Shown here piece after piece: positions 49,803-58,291 of a stretch of 64,000 nucleotides of DNA. The first letter of the stretch is position 1. Every line of letters starts with the position of its first letter. The stretch is from Methylophaga pinxianii. Its GTDB lineage: Bacteria; Pseudomonadota; Gammaproteobacteria; Nitrosococcales; Methylophagaceae. The notes under the pieces are model-generated. The model made no database searches, was not told where the DNA came from, and saw only the letters and a program-made list of their open reading frames with translations. A program made the translations under genes and the position numbers. The stretch lies in NCBI RefSeq assembly GCF_020447225.1, contig NZ_JAJAEO010000184.1, forward strand, positions 1 to 64,000. The letters are read 5' to 3'.

Positions 49803-51323
49803 ATGATTTACGCAAAACCAGGTACCCCCGAGTCGGTTATCTCATTTAAATCACGTTATGAAAACTTTATCGGTGGCGAATGGGTAGCCCCGGTCAAAGG
49901 TGAATACTTCAATAACATCACTCCCGTCACCGGCGAAGTTATTTGTGAAATTCCGCGTTCAGGTGAAGCAGATATTGAATTGGCTCTTGATGCAGCACAC
50001 AAAGCACGTGAGGCTTGGGGTAAAACATCGGTGCAGGAACGCAGCAACATTCTGTTGAAAATTGCGGATCGCATTGAAGCTAATCTTGAAAAACTGGCTG
50101 TCGCCGAAACGTGGGATAACGGTAAAGCTGTCCGGGAAACACTGAATGCTGACATCCCATTAGCCGCCGACCATTTCCGCTATTTCGCCGGTTGTCTGCG
50201 CGCTCAGGAAGGCACGATGGGCGAAATTGACGAAAACACAGTTGCTTATCACTTTCATGAGCCACTCGGTGTTGTCGGTCAAATCATTCCGTGGAACTTC
50301 CCGCTGTTAATGGCGGCATGGAAACTTGCTCCAGCATTGGCCGCCGGTAACTGCGTAGTCATGAAACCTGCAGAACAAACACCAGTATCCATCTTGATCC
50401 TTGCTGAATTAATTGGCGATTTACTGCCAGCAGGTACATTAAATATCGTTAATGGCTTTGGTCGTGAAGCTGGCCAGGCACTTGGCACCAGTAAACGTAT
50501 CGCCAAAATTGCATTCACGGGCTCAACCCCTGTTGGTTCGTTGATTATGAAATACGCAGCCGAAAACATTATTCCTTCAACGGTTGAGTTAGGTGGCAAA
50601 TCACCCAATATCTTCTTTGAAGACATCATGCAACAAGAACAGGATTACATTAACAAATGTGCTGAAGGCATGGTGTTGGCATTCTTTAACCAAGGTGAAG
50701 TATGTACCTGTCCTTCTCGCGCTGTCATTCAGGAAAGCATCTATGACGAGTTCATTGCGGTGGTTATGGAGCGCGCCAAACTGATTAAACGGGGTAATCC
50801 GCTGGATACAGATACCCAGGTTGGCGCTCAGGCATCACAGGAACAGTTCGATAAAATTCTCAGCTATGTCGAAATTGGTAAACAGGAAGGCGCTCAACTA
50901 TTAATGGGCGGCGGTATTGCCCAGCTCGGTGATGAATTCAACAAAGGTTTCTATATCGAACCGACATTGATGAAAGGCAACAATAAAATGCGTATCTTCC
51001 AGGAAGAAATCTTTGGCCCGGTTGTCTCAGTGACAACCTTCAAAGACGAAGCTGAAGCACTGGAAATTGCCAATGACTCAGAATTTGGCCTGGGCGCCGG
51101 TTTATGGACCCGTGATATGAACCTTGCCTATCGTATGGGCCGTGCAACTCAAGCCGGACGCGTATGGACCAACTGCTACCATAGCTACCCTGCTCATGCA
51201 GCGTTTGGTGGTTACAAGAAATCCGGTGTTGGACGCGAAACTCACAAAATTGCGCTGGAACACTACCAACAAACGAAAAACCTGTTGGTTAGCTACAGCA
51301 CCAGCCCGCTCGGTTTCTTCTAA
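49803..51323 (+). CDS. NAD-dependent acetaldehyde dehydrogenase (ExaC/AldB type)
   Basis: A 506-residue aldehyde dehydrogenase. The catalytic cysteine is C301 in [11 protein letters not shown], a pattern typical of ExaC and AldB, and the general base is in [12 protein letters not shown] (residue about 263). The N-terminal [19 protein letters not shown] and the C-terminal [29 protein letters not shown] also match that group, which oxidises acetaldehyde to acetate. An AGAGAGA site precedes the ATG. acs lies downstream, so the two steps lead from acetaldehyde to acetyl-CoA. The adjacent AraC protein is the likely regulator. Confidence 0.92.
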   Translation: MIYAKPGTPESVISFKSRYENFIGGEWVAPVKGEYFNNITPVTGEVICEIPRSGEADIELALDAAHKAREAWGKTSVQERSNILLKIADRIEANLEKLAVAETWDNGKAVRETLNADIPLAADHFRYFAGCLRAQEGTMGEIDENTVAYHFHEPLGVVGQIIPWNFPLLMAAWKLAPALAAGNCVVMKPAEQTPVSILILAELIGDLLPAGTLNIVNGFGREAGQALGTSKRIAKIAFTGSTPVGSLIMKYAAENIIPSTVELGGKSPNIFFEDIMQQEQDYINKCAEGMVLAFFNQGEVCTCPSRAVIQESIYDEFIAVVMERAKLIKRGNPLDTDTQVGAQASQEQFDKILSYVEIGKQEGAQLLMGGGIAQLGDEFNKGFYIEPTLMKGNNKMRIFQEEIFGPVVSVTTFKDEAEALEIANDSEFGLGAGLWTRDMNLAYRMGRATQAGRVWTNCYHSYPAHAAFGGYKKSGVGRETHKIALEHYQQTKNLLVSYSTSPLGFF

Positions 51324-51346
51324 AAAATACTCCAGATAAAAAATCT

Positions 51347-51383
51347 ACTCTCCCCTAAGCCAGGCTTACGGGAGAGTTTTTTT
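51347..51383 (+). terminator. Rho-independent terminator after the aldehyde dehydrogenase
   Basis: ACTCTCCC (51347-51354) pairs with GGGAGAGT (51370-51377), with an inner TAAG/CTTA stem and a small loop, then a run of seven Ts. It ends the aldehyde dehydrogenase transcript before acs. Confidence 0.92.
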
Positions 51384-51457
51384 ATTGGCTGTTGACTACA
51401 TTTAACGTTAGCAGCGGGCTATACTCAAAATAGAGAGAATAATAAGGTAAGGTAATC

Positions 51458-53419
51458 ATGGCTCAGAATAATATTGAATCTACCCTTCATGAAAATCGTC
51501 ACTTTCCGCCTTGTGAAGATTTTTACAAAACCTCTGCACTGACCCCTGAAAAACTTGATGCACTTTATGCCAAAGCGGCAGAGGATCATGAAGCTTTCTG
51601 GGGCGATTTAGCCAGACAGGAACTTGACTGGATCACCCCATTCAGCAAAATATTGGATGACAGTAATGCGCCTTTTTATAAATGGTTTGCAGATGGTCAG
51701 TTGAATGTTTCCTATAATTGCCTTGATCGACAATTAAAGAATAACGCAGAAAAAACCGCCATTATCTTTGAAGGCGAGCCAGGCGATACTCAGCACATAA
51801 CTTATCGTATGCTGCATCAAAAAGTCTGTGTCTTTGCCAATGCTTTGAAAAACCAAGGTATTAAAAAAGGTGATCGGGTCATCATCTATATGCCAATGAT
51901 CACCGAAGCAGTGGTAGCGATGCAGGCCTGTGCAAGGATTGGTGCCATTCACTCAGTGGTTTTTGGTGGTTTCTCAGCAGGAGCATTGAAAGATCGGGTT
52001 GAAGATACGCAAGCCAAGCTGGTCATCACTGCTGATGGCGGGCATCGTGGTGGCAAGATAGTTCCATTGAAAAACACCGCTGATCACGCATTAAGCCAAG
52101 GTTGTGAAAGTGTTGAAAAAGTAATTGTTTTCAAACGTTGCGGAAATGATATCCCTATGCAAGATGACCGCGATATCTGGTGGCATGAGGCTGAGCAAGA
52201 CCAATCAGCAGAGTGCGAACCAGAACCTATGAATGCCTGCGATCCACTGTTTTTACTCTACACTTCTGGCTCTACTGGCAAACCGAAAGGGATCCAACAT
52301 TCGTCCGCAGGTTATTTACTCAATGCCATTACTACCATGCGTTGGGTGTTTGATATTCAGGATAAAGACGTGTTCTGGTGTACTGCCGATGTGGGTTGGA
52401 TTACCGGACATACCTATGTGGCCTATGGCCCTCTGGCGGTCGGCGCCACCATGATTATTTATGAAGGTGTGCCCACTGTTCCTGATGCAGGTCGTTTTTG
52501 GGATGTCTGTGCCCGTCATCATGTCACCACCTTCTATACCGCTCCTACCGCGATTCGTGCATTAATGAAAGCGGGTGATGATATTCCTCAACGCTATGAT
52601 TTATCGAGTCTTCGGCTATTAGGCACAGTTGGCGAACCAATCAACCCTGAGGCGTGGATGTGGTATCACCGGGTGATCGGTCAGGAACGCTGCCCGATTG
52701 TCGACACCTGGTGGCAAACCGAAACCGGCGCACATATGATTGCACCGGTGCCTGCAGTTACCGTGACCAAGCCAGGTTCCTGCACTCGCGCACTGCCAGG
52801 TATAGACGCCGCGGTAGTCAATGAACAAGGTGAAGAACTGGGACCTAATCAAGGCGGTTTTCTGGTGATTCGCAAACCATGGCCGTCGATGATTCAAACG
52901 ATCTGGGGTGATGATAAACGTTATAAAGATACCTATTGGCCCTACTTTGATGGTAAGTATTATCTTGCAGGTGACAGTGCTCGTCAGGATGATGAAGGTT
53001 ACTTCTGGATCATGGGTCGTATTGACGATGTGCTAAATGTCTCTGGACATCGTTTGGGTACGATGGAAATTGAATCCGCTCTGGTCGCTCATAAAGCTGT
53101 CGCCGAAGCTGCGGTGGTTGGTAAACCACATGAAGTCAAAGGAGAATCGGTCTTTGCCTATGTTGTACTGAAAGGCAAACGGCCGGAAGGTGGCGTAGAT
53201 GAAGATATGACCAATGAGTTACGTGCCTGGGTAGCTGAGCAGATCGGACCCATCGCCAAGCCAGATGAAATCCGTTATTCGGACAACTTGCCTAAAACCC
53301 GTAGCGGTAAAATTATGCGTCGTTTATTGCGTACTATCGCTCAAGGTGAAGAAATCACTCAAGACACCTCGACTTTAGAAAACGAAAGCATTTTGTTGCA
53401 ATTACAAGGTAAAGCTTAA
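51458..53419 (+). CDS. acs: Acetyl-CoA synthetase (AMP-forming)
   Basis: A 653-residue enzyme that activates acetate with ATP and CoA. The AMP-binding motif is [11 protein letters not shown] (about residues 266-276), followed by [18 protein letters not shown] and [10 protein letters not shown]. The C-terminal lysine that is acetylated in Salmonella Acs lies in [11 protein letters not shown]. Length is identical in range to E. coli Acs (652). The gene follows a terminator; its promoter must be in the short gap. It is coupled to hslR by TAATG. Confidence 0.97.
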   Translation: MAQNNIESTLHENRHFPPCEDFYKTSALTPEKLDALYAKAAEDHEAFWGDLARQELDWITPFSKILDDSNAPFYKWFADGQLNVSYNCLDRQLKNNAEKTAIIFEGEPGDTQHITYRMLHQKVCVFANALKNQGIKKGDRVIIYMPMITEAVVAMQACARIGAIHSVVFGGFSAGALKDRVEDTQAKLVITADGGHRGGKIVPLKNTADHALSQGCESVEKVIVFKRCGNDIPMQDDRDIWWHEAEQDQSAECEPEPMNACDPLFLLYTSGSTGKPKGIQHSSAGYLLNAITTMRWVFDIQDKDVFWCTADVGWITGHTYVAYGPLAVGATMIIYEGVPTVPDAGRFWDVCARHHVTTFYTAPTAIRALMKAGDDIPQRYDLSSLRLLGTVGEPINPEAWMWYHRVIGQERCPIVDTWWQTETGAHMIAPVPAVTVTKPGSCTRALPGIDAAVVNEQGEELGPNQGGFLVIRKPWPSMIQTIWGDDKRYKDTYWPYFDGKYYLAGDSARQDDEGYFWIMGRIDDVLNVSGHRLGTMEIESALVAHKAVAEAAVVGKPHEVKGESVFAYVVLKGKRPEGGVDEDMTNELRAWVAEQIGPIAKPDEIRYSDNLPKTRSGKIMRRLLRTIAQGEEITQDTSTLENESILLQLQGKA

Positions 53420-53823
53420 TGGCGAAAGCCGAAATCGAAAGTCAGGAAAATCAACGGCTGGATAAATGGCTCTGGGCTGCGCGGTTTTATAAAACCCGCA
53501 GCCTGGCCGTTGAAGCCATTAATGGCGGCAAAGTGCATGCAAATGGTCAACGGGCAAAACCCAGTCGTACTATCCGGCCCGGCGATCAATTAACGATTTC
53601 ACAACCACCTTACGAATATATTGTAGATGTTTTAGGTCTGCAAAAGCAGCGCCGCCCGGCCAGCGAAGCTCAGCTGCTGTATCAAGAAACGGAGGCAAGC
53701 CGTGAAAAACGTGAATTGTTACGTGAACAAATCAAAAATGAGCCGTTAGGTTTCCGTGACCAAAAGGGCCGCCCCAGCAAACGCGATCGTCGGCATATCA
53801 TTAAATTTACCCGGGGTGACTAA
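53419..53823 (+). CDS. hslR: Heat-shock protein 15, ribosome-associated S4-domain protein
   Basis: A 134-residue Hsp15. The S4 RNA-binding motif RLDKWLWAARFYKTRSLAVEAINGGKV is at the start (about 13-40). The C-terminal tail is basic (KGRPSKRDRRHIIKF). Hsp15 binds 50S subunits carrying nascent chains after abortive translation. The start codon shares one base with the acs stop (TAATG), and the end shares a base with the MazG-like gene. Confidence 0.94.
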   Translation: MAKAEIESQENQRLDKWLWAARFYKTRSLAVEAINGGKVHANGQRAKPSRTIRPGDQLTISQPPYEYIVDVLGLQKQRRPASEAQLLYQETEASREKRELLREQIKNEPLGFRDQKGRPSKRDRRHIIKFTRGD

Positions 53824-54233
53824 TGGATAAACCTGAATTGCTCAATACTGCAGATAAACAGCTACCGGCATTACGTTACGCTGTGGAGTTGCAAAAAACC
53901 GCTGCCTGTGTCGGATTTGATTGGCCACACATTGACGGTGTGATTGCGAAAATTCATGAAGAACTGGATGAAGTTGCTGCAGAACTTGATGATGCAGATC
54001 CAAAAAAATTACAGGAAGAAATTGGCGATTTGCTGTTTGCGATTACCAATCTTGCCAGACACTTAGCTGTCGATCCACAGCAAGCCCTCGAACAATGCAA
54101 TGAGAAATTTTTCCGCCGCTTTCAGTATATTGAAACGCAAATTAGTTTGCTGGGCAAATCACTACAATCTGCATCGTTAGAAGAGATGGATGCATTATGG
54201 GATGAAGCAAAATTAAATGAGAAAAAGCGTTAA
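53823..54233 (+). CDS. Single-domain MazG-like nucleotide pyrophosphohydrolase
   Basis: A 136-residue protein matching the C-terminal half of MazG: LPALRYAVELQKTAACVGFDWPHIDGVIAKI, then the metal motif EELDE...EEIGD and LLFAITNLARHLAVDPQQAL, ending EEMDALWDEAK. Usual MazG has two such domains in about 265 residues; here the first is missing but the helices with EExxE/ExxD are retained. A DNA or nucleotide hydrolase role in limiting (p)ppGpp or damaged nucleotides is plausible. It starts in the hslR stop (TAATG). Confidence 0.85.
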   Translation: MDKPELLNTADKQLPALRYAVELQKTAACVGFDWPHIDGVIAKIHEELDEVAAELDDADPKKLQEEIGDLLFAITNLARHLAVDPQQALEQCNEKFFRRFQYIETQISLLGKSLQSASLEEMDALWDEAKLNEKKR

Positions 54234-54255
54234 GTAAATACTGTAAGCGATTCTT

Positions 54256-54705
54256 TTAAAAGTCTAAAAATAAACGATAAGTTACCATCGAAGACTCTGT
54301 AAATCCATGCTGTTCATAAAAACGATGTGCTGCTTCGTTGTCATTATCGGTCAGCAATGTGATGCGTTTACAGCCTTTTTGTTTGGCAAAATCAATTGCG
54401 TAATTCAGCAATAGAGAGCCAACACCCAGTCCACGTTGCTGTGGAGCAATAACCATATCTTCCAGTATCGCCACCCTGCTGCCCAATGCCGTAGAGACCG
54501 TGTAGAGCAAATTCACCATGCCGATAATCTGGTCTGATTGTTTAGCGATCAGAATATCGCCAATACCATCGCCCTCTATGATTGCCCCTAAACCAAGCGC
54601 CTGTAATTCACTATCCGGTTTAAATTCGGCTTCCTGACTGAACAATGTATCTAACAACATACATAGTTGTGGAATATCAGAACTTACCGCAGTATGTATT
54701 TCCAT
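54256..54705 (-). CDS. GNAT-family N-acetyltransferase
   Basis: A 149-residue GNAT protein. The acetyl-CoA loop is QRGLGVGSLLLNYAIDFAKQKG near residues 94-115; LLTDNDNEAAHRFYEQHGF at the end is typical. Substrate is unknown. It converges with the MazG-like gene with 22 bp between. Confidence 0.9.
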   Translation of the reverse strand: MEIHTAVSSDIPQLCMLLDTLFSQEAEFKPDSELQALGLGAIIEGDGIGDILIAKQSDQIIGMVNLLYTVSTALGSRVAILEDMVIAPQQRGLGVGSLLLNYAIDFAKQKGCKRITLLTDNDNEAAHRFYEQHGFTESSMVTYRLFLDF

Positions 54706-54852
54706 AATTTATCCGACAGACGTAATTAAGTGATGATTTGACTTTATTGATGCTGAGTAACCTGAATATTCGACATATAAATATCAAAGCCCAATTTACA
54801 TCATGGATTTAGTCACTTTCTGCAGTAACTTTGTCTTTTTAGGCCACGATAA

Positions 54853-55860
54853 TCAGCCCCCCGTCACACTCATATGACGGAAGATAATCGGTTGTTCTTT
54901 GATATTAAAGTCATGGCCTTTCGGTTTGATATCCATCGATTTGATAATGGCCTGTTTGAGCTGGTCGATATCACCTGGATGGCGGCGAATGATATCGCGT
55001 AAATCTATTGAATGTTCCTGACCCAGACAAAGCAATAAGCGCCCTTCTGTCGTCACACGCACCCGATTACAGCTTTCACAGAAATTATGGCTATGTGGAG
55101 AGATAAAACCGATTTTGCTATCCGTTCCAGCAACTTTGTAATAGCGCGAAGGACCGCCAGTCGTGGTAATGCTGCTTTGCAAATCAAAGTGCTTTTGTAA
55201 CGTCGCCAACACTTCATCGCTGCTGCAAAAACTCTCACTGCGACTATGTGAAACATGGCCTAGCGGCATTTCTTCGATATAGGAAATATCCAGATCATTC
55301 TCAATCGCAAATTGAGCCAAATCGACAATTTCATCATCATTGCGGCCTTTCATGATCACCGCGTTAAGTTTGATGCGTTTAAAGCCTGCCTGTTTAGCAG
55401 CTTCAATTCCTTTCAATACCTGTGTTAATTCACCAGTACGAGTTAATTCACGAAAGCGATCGGCTTTTAATGAATCCAGACTGATATTAATACGATCCAA
55501 ACCGGCTGCAGCAAGCTTTTTAGCGTACTTCGGTAACTGGGAGCCATTGGTGGTTAAGTTCAGCTCTTTAAGGGATGTGGTGTGCTTTAACGCGCCAATT
55601 TGCTCCATCAGCCAGTCAACATTGCGACGCACAAGGGGTTCACCGCCCGTAATCCGGACTTTTTCCACGCCCAACTCACAAAAAGCCGTGACCAAAAAGG
55701 CGATTTCTTCCAAGGTCAGCAGTCGCTCGCGAGGCATGAACGTCATTTCTTCATCCATGCAGTACACACAGCGAAAATCACAACGATCCGTGATCGATAT
55801 CCGCACATACGACACGCGGCGGCCAAAATTATCGATTAATTGTGTTTGCTTATCCGTCAT
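54853..55860 (-). CDS. moaA: GTP 3',8-cyclase MoaA
   Basis: A 335-residue radical SAM enzyme of molybdenum cofactor synthesis. The first cluster cysteines are C27, C31 and C34 (CDFRCVYC); the second cluster is CESCNRVRVT and GRLLLCLGQ near the C-terminus. The protein ends SVTGG, with the GG tail typical of MoaA. Length matches (about 329). No other moa gene is next to it; the neighbour upstream encodes a small membrane protein. Confidence 0.97.
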   Translation of the reverse strand: MTDKQTQLIDNFGRRVSYVRISITDRCDFRCVYCMDEEMTFMPRERLLTLEEIAFLVTAFCELGVEKVRITGGEPLVRRNVDWLMEQIGALKHTTSLKELNLTTNGSQLPKYAKKLAAAGLDRINISLDSLKADRFRELTRTGELTQVLKGIEAAKQAGFKRIKLNAVIMKGRNDDEIVDLAQFAIENDLDISYIEEMPLGHVSHSRSESFCSSDEVLATLQKHFDLQSSITTTGGPSRYYKVAGTDSKIGFISPHSHNFCESCNRVRVTTEGRLLLCLGQEHSIDLRDIIRRHPGDIDQLKQAIIKSMDIKPKGHDFNIKEQPIIFRHMSVTGG

Positions 55861-55875
55861 AATGTTTATTATGCG

Positions 55876-56088
55876 CTAGCTTCGCTCTTTATGGGAAATG
55901 TCACAGGAATCTTTTGCAGTAGAAAAGCCAAATAAAGCATATCCACCGCAACGACCGCTCAAACCGTTGATAAGAAGTCCAAGTCCCAGCAACGTCCACC
56001 AACTTTGGTAATACAATGCGACCACTATTATAAATAGACCGATTATGATGCGTAACGTTCTGTCAGTCTGCCCAAGATTCTTTTTCAT
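55876..56088 (-). CDS. DUF2892 family small membrane protein
   Basis: A 70-residue protein from the ATG at 56088, with GGAG about 8 bp before it. It opens KKNLGQTDRTLRIIIGL and has two hydrophobic stretches (about 12-27 and 30-45). The GRCGGYALFGFST end has the cysteine-glycine pattern of the DUF2892 group, often fused to or encoded beside rhodanese or sulfur genes. A longer start at 56184 lacks support. It lies 15 bp upstream of moaA on the same strand. Confidence 0.8.
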   Translation of the reverse strand: MKKNLGQTDRTLRIIIGLFIIVVALYYQSWWTLLGLGLLINGLSGRCGGYALFGFSTAKDSCDISHKERS

Positions 56089-56108
56089 AACCTGACTCCA
56101 GATACAAA

Positions 56109-56130
56109 CAAGCCCCTTTGCAGGGGCTTG
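56109..56130 (-). terminator. Terminator-like hairpin after yccA
   Basis: A perfect 9-bp stem, CAAGCCCCT (56109-56117) with AGGGGCTTG (56122-56130), around a TTGC loop, followed on the minus strand by TTTGT. The tail is short. It lies just after the yccA stop codon. Confidence 0.7.
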
Positions 56131-56158
56131 AATGAAAATAATATCGCTGACTGTTAAA

Positions 56159-56830
56159 TTAATCGTCGCCAGAGAAGGCACCAATTAAATGCAGCAAGCT
56201 GGTAAACAAGTTATAGATACTGACGTACAAAGTGACGGTTGCCATGATGTAGTTAGTTTCGCCGCCATGAATGATGTTGCTGGTTTCATACAAAATCAGA
56301 CCAGACATCAACAAGACAAACATTGCAGAAACCGCCAACGACAATCCAGGCATGTTAAAGAAGAATGCTGCCAGACCCGCGAGGAAAGCGACCAGGATAC
56401 CGACGAACAGGAAACCGCCCATAAAGCTGAAGTCTTTTTCAGATTTAATCGCATAAGCAGACAGACCCAAAAAGACAATGCCGGTCGCGCCCAAAGCTTG
56501 CATTACAATTTGCGGCCCATTGGGCAAACCTAAATATGCATTAACGATAGGACCTAATGTCAGCCCCATAAAACCGGTTAGCGCAAATACCGAGGCAATA
56601 CCCCAAACACTGTTGCGTAATTTCGCTGTCAGGAATAACAGACCAAAATAACCGATCAAAGTGATGATGATACCTGGATGCGGCAGGTTAAAAACCATTG
56701 ACACCCCGGCAGTCAGCGCACTGAAGCCCAGCGTCATAGCCAGTAGTACATAGGTATTACGCAATAACTTGTTGGTTTGCAGCGCAGATTCGCGCGAGCG
56801 TACAACTGTTGATTGTGTATCGTAGTTCAT
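56159..56830 (-). CDS. yccA: Bax inhibitor-1 family membrane protein YccA
   Basis: A 223-residue, seven-helix BI-1/YccA protein. RSRESALQTNKLLRNTYVLLAMTLGFSALTAG is the typical start and INLFTSLLHLIGAFSGDD is close to the YccA C-terminus. E. coli YccA modulates the FtsH protease. A terminator-like hairpin follows. The gene faces the tRNA-Ser gene, 154 bp away. Confidence 0.95.
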   Translation of the reverse strand: MNYDTQSTVVRSRESALQTNKLLRNTYVLLAMTLGFSALTAGVSMVFNLPHPGIIITLIGYFGLLFLTAKLRNSVWGIASVFALTGFMGLTLGPIVNAYLGLPNGPQIVMQALGATGIVFLGLSAYAIKSEKDFSFMGGFLFVGILVAFLAGLAAFFFNMPGLSLAVSAMFVLLMSGLILYETSNIIHGGETNYIMATVTLYVSIYNLFTSLLHLIGAFSGDD

Positions 56831-56945
56831 CAGTTTATTTCTCCATTACTCAGTAAAGTATTGATGTTAGGTAGTTCATCCAATGGACATCATCCTACCG
56901 GATAAGTTCTAAATGGCAATAGCAATATAAATTTTGCTTTCACTG

Positions 56946-56974
56946 TTGTCAGAACAAGTCATTCCTAGTAATAT
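56946..56974 (+). promoter_or_regulatory. Promoter of tRNA-Ser
   Basis: TTGTCA (56946-56951), a 17-bp spacer and TAATAT (56969-56974) stand 11 bp before the tRNA 5' end. The stretch after the -10 is GCCGCG, a GC-rich discriminator typical of promoters under stringent control. Confidence 0.75.
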
Positions 56975-56984
56975 GCCGCGTCTT

Positions 56985-57075
56985 GGAGGGATGGCAGAGC
57001 GGTTGAATGCACCGGTCTTGAAAACCGGCGTGGGTTTATAGCCTACCCAGGGTTCGAATCCCTGTCCCTCCGCCA
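56985..57075 (+). tRNA. tRNA-Ser (anticodon UGA)
   Basis: A 91-base tRNA with acceptor GGAGGGA paired to TCCCTCC, encoded CCA at 57073-57075, anticodon loop CTTGAAA with TGA at 57019-57021, the long variable arm of class II tRNAs, and the T loop GGTTCGAATCC. It reads UCA codons. Confidence 0.98.
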
Positions 57076-57084
57076 AACAAACTA

Positions 57085-57106
57085 ACGGACTTCGGTCCGT
57101 TTTTTT
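57085..57106 (+). terminator. Rho-independent terminator of tRNA-Ser
   Basis: ACGGAC-TTCG-GTCCGT followed by seven Ts. A 6-bp stem with the very stable UUCG tetraloop. Confidence 0.92.
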
Positions 57107-57210
57107 GTATCTGGAGTTTGGTAAGTATGATTTTAGCTGTTGTGTATTTAGGAATTATTTCAGGTTATCCATTCTGCGTTCCCTCGCATGAGTGTATAAA
57201 CGAATTGCAG

Positions 57211-57528
57211 TTAAACTGATGCACATCTTCTTCTATAACGCAGGACTTGCCTTAATGTCATGTGCATTTCCATTCTGGACTTAATCATCTGAAAGTCGAT
57301 ATACAGGATAATTCCTATCACTGCGATGCCAAATAAAAAGAAAATGTCGGCCCACATGGGTAAGAGCAAGGTCAACGAAAACTGAGGAATTATTTCAAGC
57401 TGAAACGCGAGCAAACTCAAAATCATTATGATGATTTTGTAAAAGTGCTGAGAAAATCCTACCTTCAATGCCGAACGTTCTCTTACACCTTTGATGAAGA
57501 TTTTCCGTAATAATCTTTGCATTTTCAT
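57211..57528 (-). CDS. Small membrane protein of unknown function
   Basis: A 105-residue protein from ATG 57528 with a basic N-terminus (KMQRLLRKIFIKGVRERSALK) and two hydrophobic spans (about 32-48 and 58-80), then a basic tail (RQVLRYRRRC). I do not recognise a family. The positive-inside pattern suggests both ends are in the cytoplasm. It stands alone in a gene-poor region. Confidence 0.5.
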   Translation of the reverse strand: MKMQRLLRKIFIKGVRERSALKVGFSQHFYKIIIMILSLLAFQLEIIPQFSLTLLLPMWADIFFLFGIAVIGIILYIDFQMIKSRMEMHMTLRQVLRYRRRCASV

Positions 57529-57534
57529 ACTCAA

Positions 57535-57957
57535 GTTACTTAAGGAAAATCATATTAGACACATCTTTTTTACCGCTGCATTAACCTGAAGCAAAACAGC
57601 ACTAAAGCTCTTTTTGCCTCAAATTCTCGCTATTGTGCAAAACCATGGTCACCGACTATGGATCTGCCTCCCGGGTTCAGGTACCTGAGTCAACATGCCC
57701 CCGACTTCATTGCTCTCTCTAGCCACTAAACCGTGAATACACTGCCCCTTTGCAGATCATAACCAGTGGCAAACCCTTCAAATCTTTTTTCATAAAACTC
57801 AGCACAGGGCGCTTTAGCGGCTTGGGACTAACGCATAAATTGATTCAATCTTGCAAGCTTGTTACATGTAAAAAAACAGCCTGCTTTGTCGTCGGCTATG
57901 GTTATCAAAATGTTTCGTCAATGTGTCGATCGGCAGCTTTTTGTTTAAGAAGCCTCA
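57535..57957. other. Gene-poor stretch, nothing supported
   Basis: No convincing coding region, RNA gene or repeat. A 73-codon reading on the plus strand (57750-57971) has no recognisable protein character or ribosome-binding site. With the next, doubtful gene, this makes about 750 bp of sparse sequence after the tRNA and the small membrane gene. Confidence 0.5.
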
Positions 57958-58185
57958 TCAACGAAACATAATCCAGGGTCGAAGTTTATTCTCCAAAGCC
58001 TGCATGATTTGAGTAGCGATTTGTCGATTGTCAGGAAACATTACTCTCGCCTCCTTCACATCTTTACTCCATGCCCGGGCTGCATCTGAAGATATGACAA
58101 TCACGCTACCTGAGTTGCCATTGGTAATAGCCATAGGTCTATTGCGCCAACGGATAGTTGTTGCTCTATCTGAGCAAAGAAGCAC
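57958..58185 (-). CDS. Doubtful small hypothetical protein
   Basis: A reading frame of 75 codons, or 58 from an internal ATG at 58134. The second part (SSDAARAWSKDVKEARVMFPDNRQIATQIMQALENKLRPW) is amphipathic and looks protein-like; the first part does not. There is no known family and no clear ribosome-binding site. It may be a real small gene or a remnant. Confidence 0.3.
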   Translation of the reverse strand: MLLCSDRATTIRWRNRPMAITNGNSGSVIVISSDAARAWSKDVKEARVMFPDNRQIATQIMQALENKLRPWIMFR

Positions 58186-58291
58186 TTTTACCGCCCAAAT
58201 TCATCGCTTAAAACTGGCATAATCTCCTTTAACGAACATGCATGAGAAACTCGAAGAAAAGGGATTTAGCGCCGTCGGCAAGCATTACTTT

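Noticed and set aside
51392..51437. TTGACT and TATACT as a promoter for acs
   Set aside because: The spacer is 22 bp, too long for sigma-70; the true promoter is not clear.
55340..55879. A 179-codon open frame on the plus strand opposite moaA
   Set aside because: moaA on the other strand has all motifs; the frame has no recognisable family or ribosome-binding site.
56985..57075. tRNA-Ser 3' end as an attachment site of an integrated element
   Set aside because: No second copy of the tRNA end and no integrase gene are visible in the window.
57750..57971. 73-codon plus-strand frame in the gene-poor region
   Set aside because: No ribosome-binding site, no recognisable family, and it overlaps the end of another doubtful frame.
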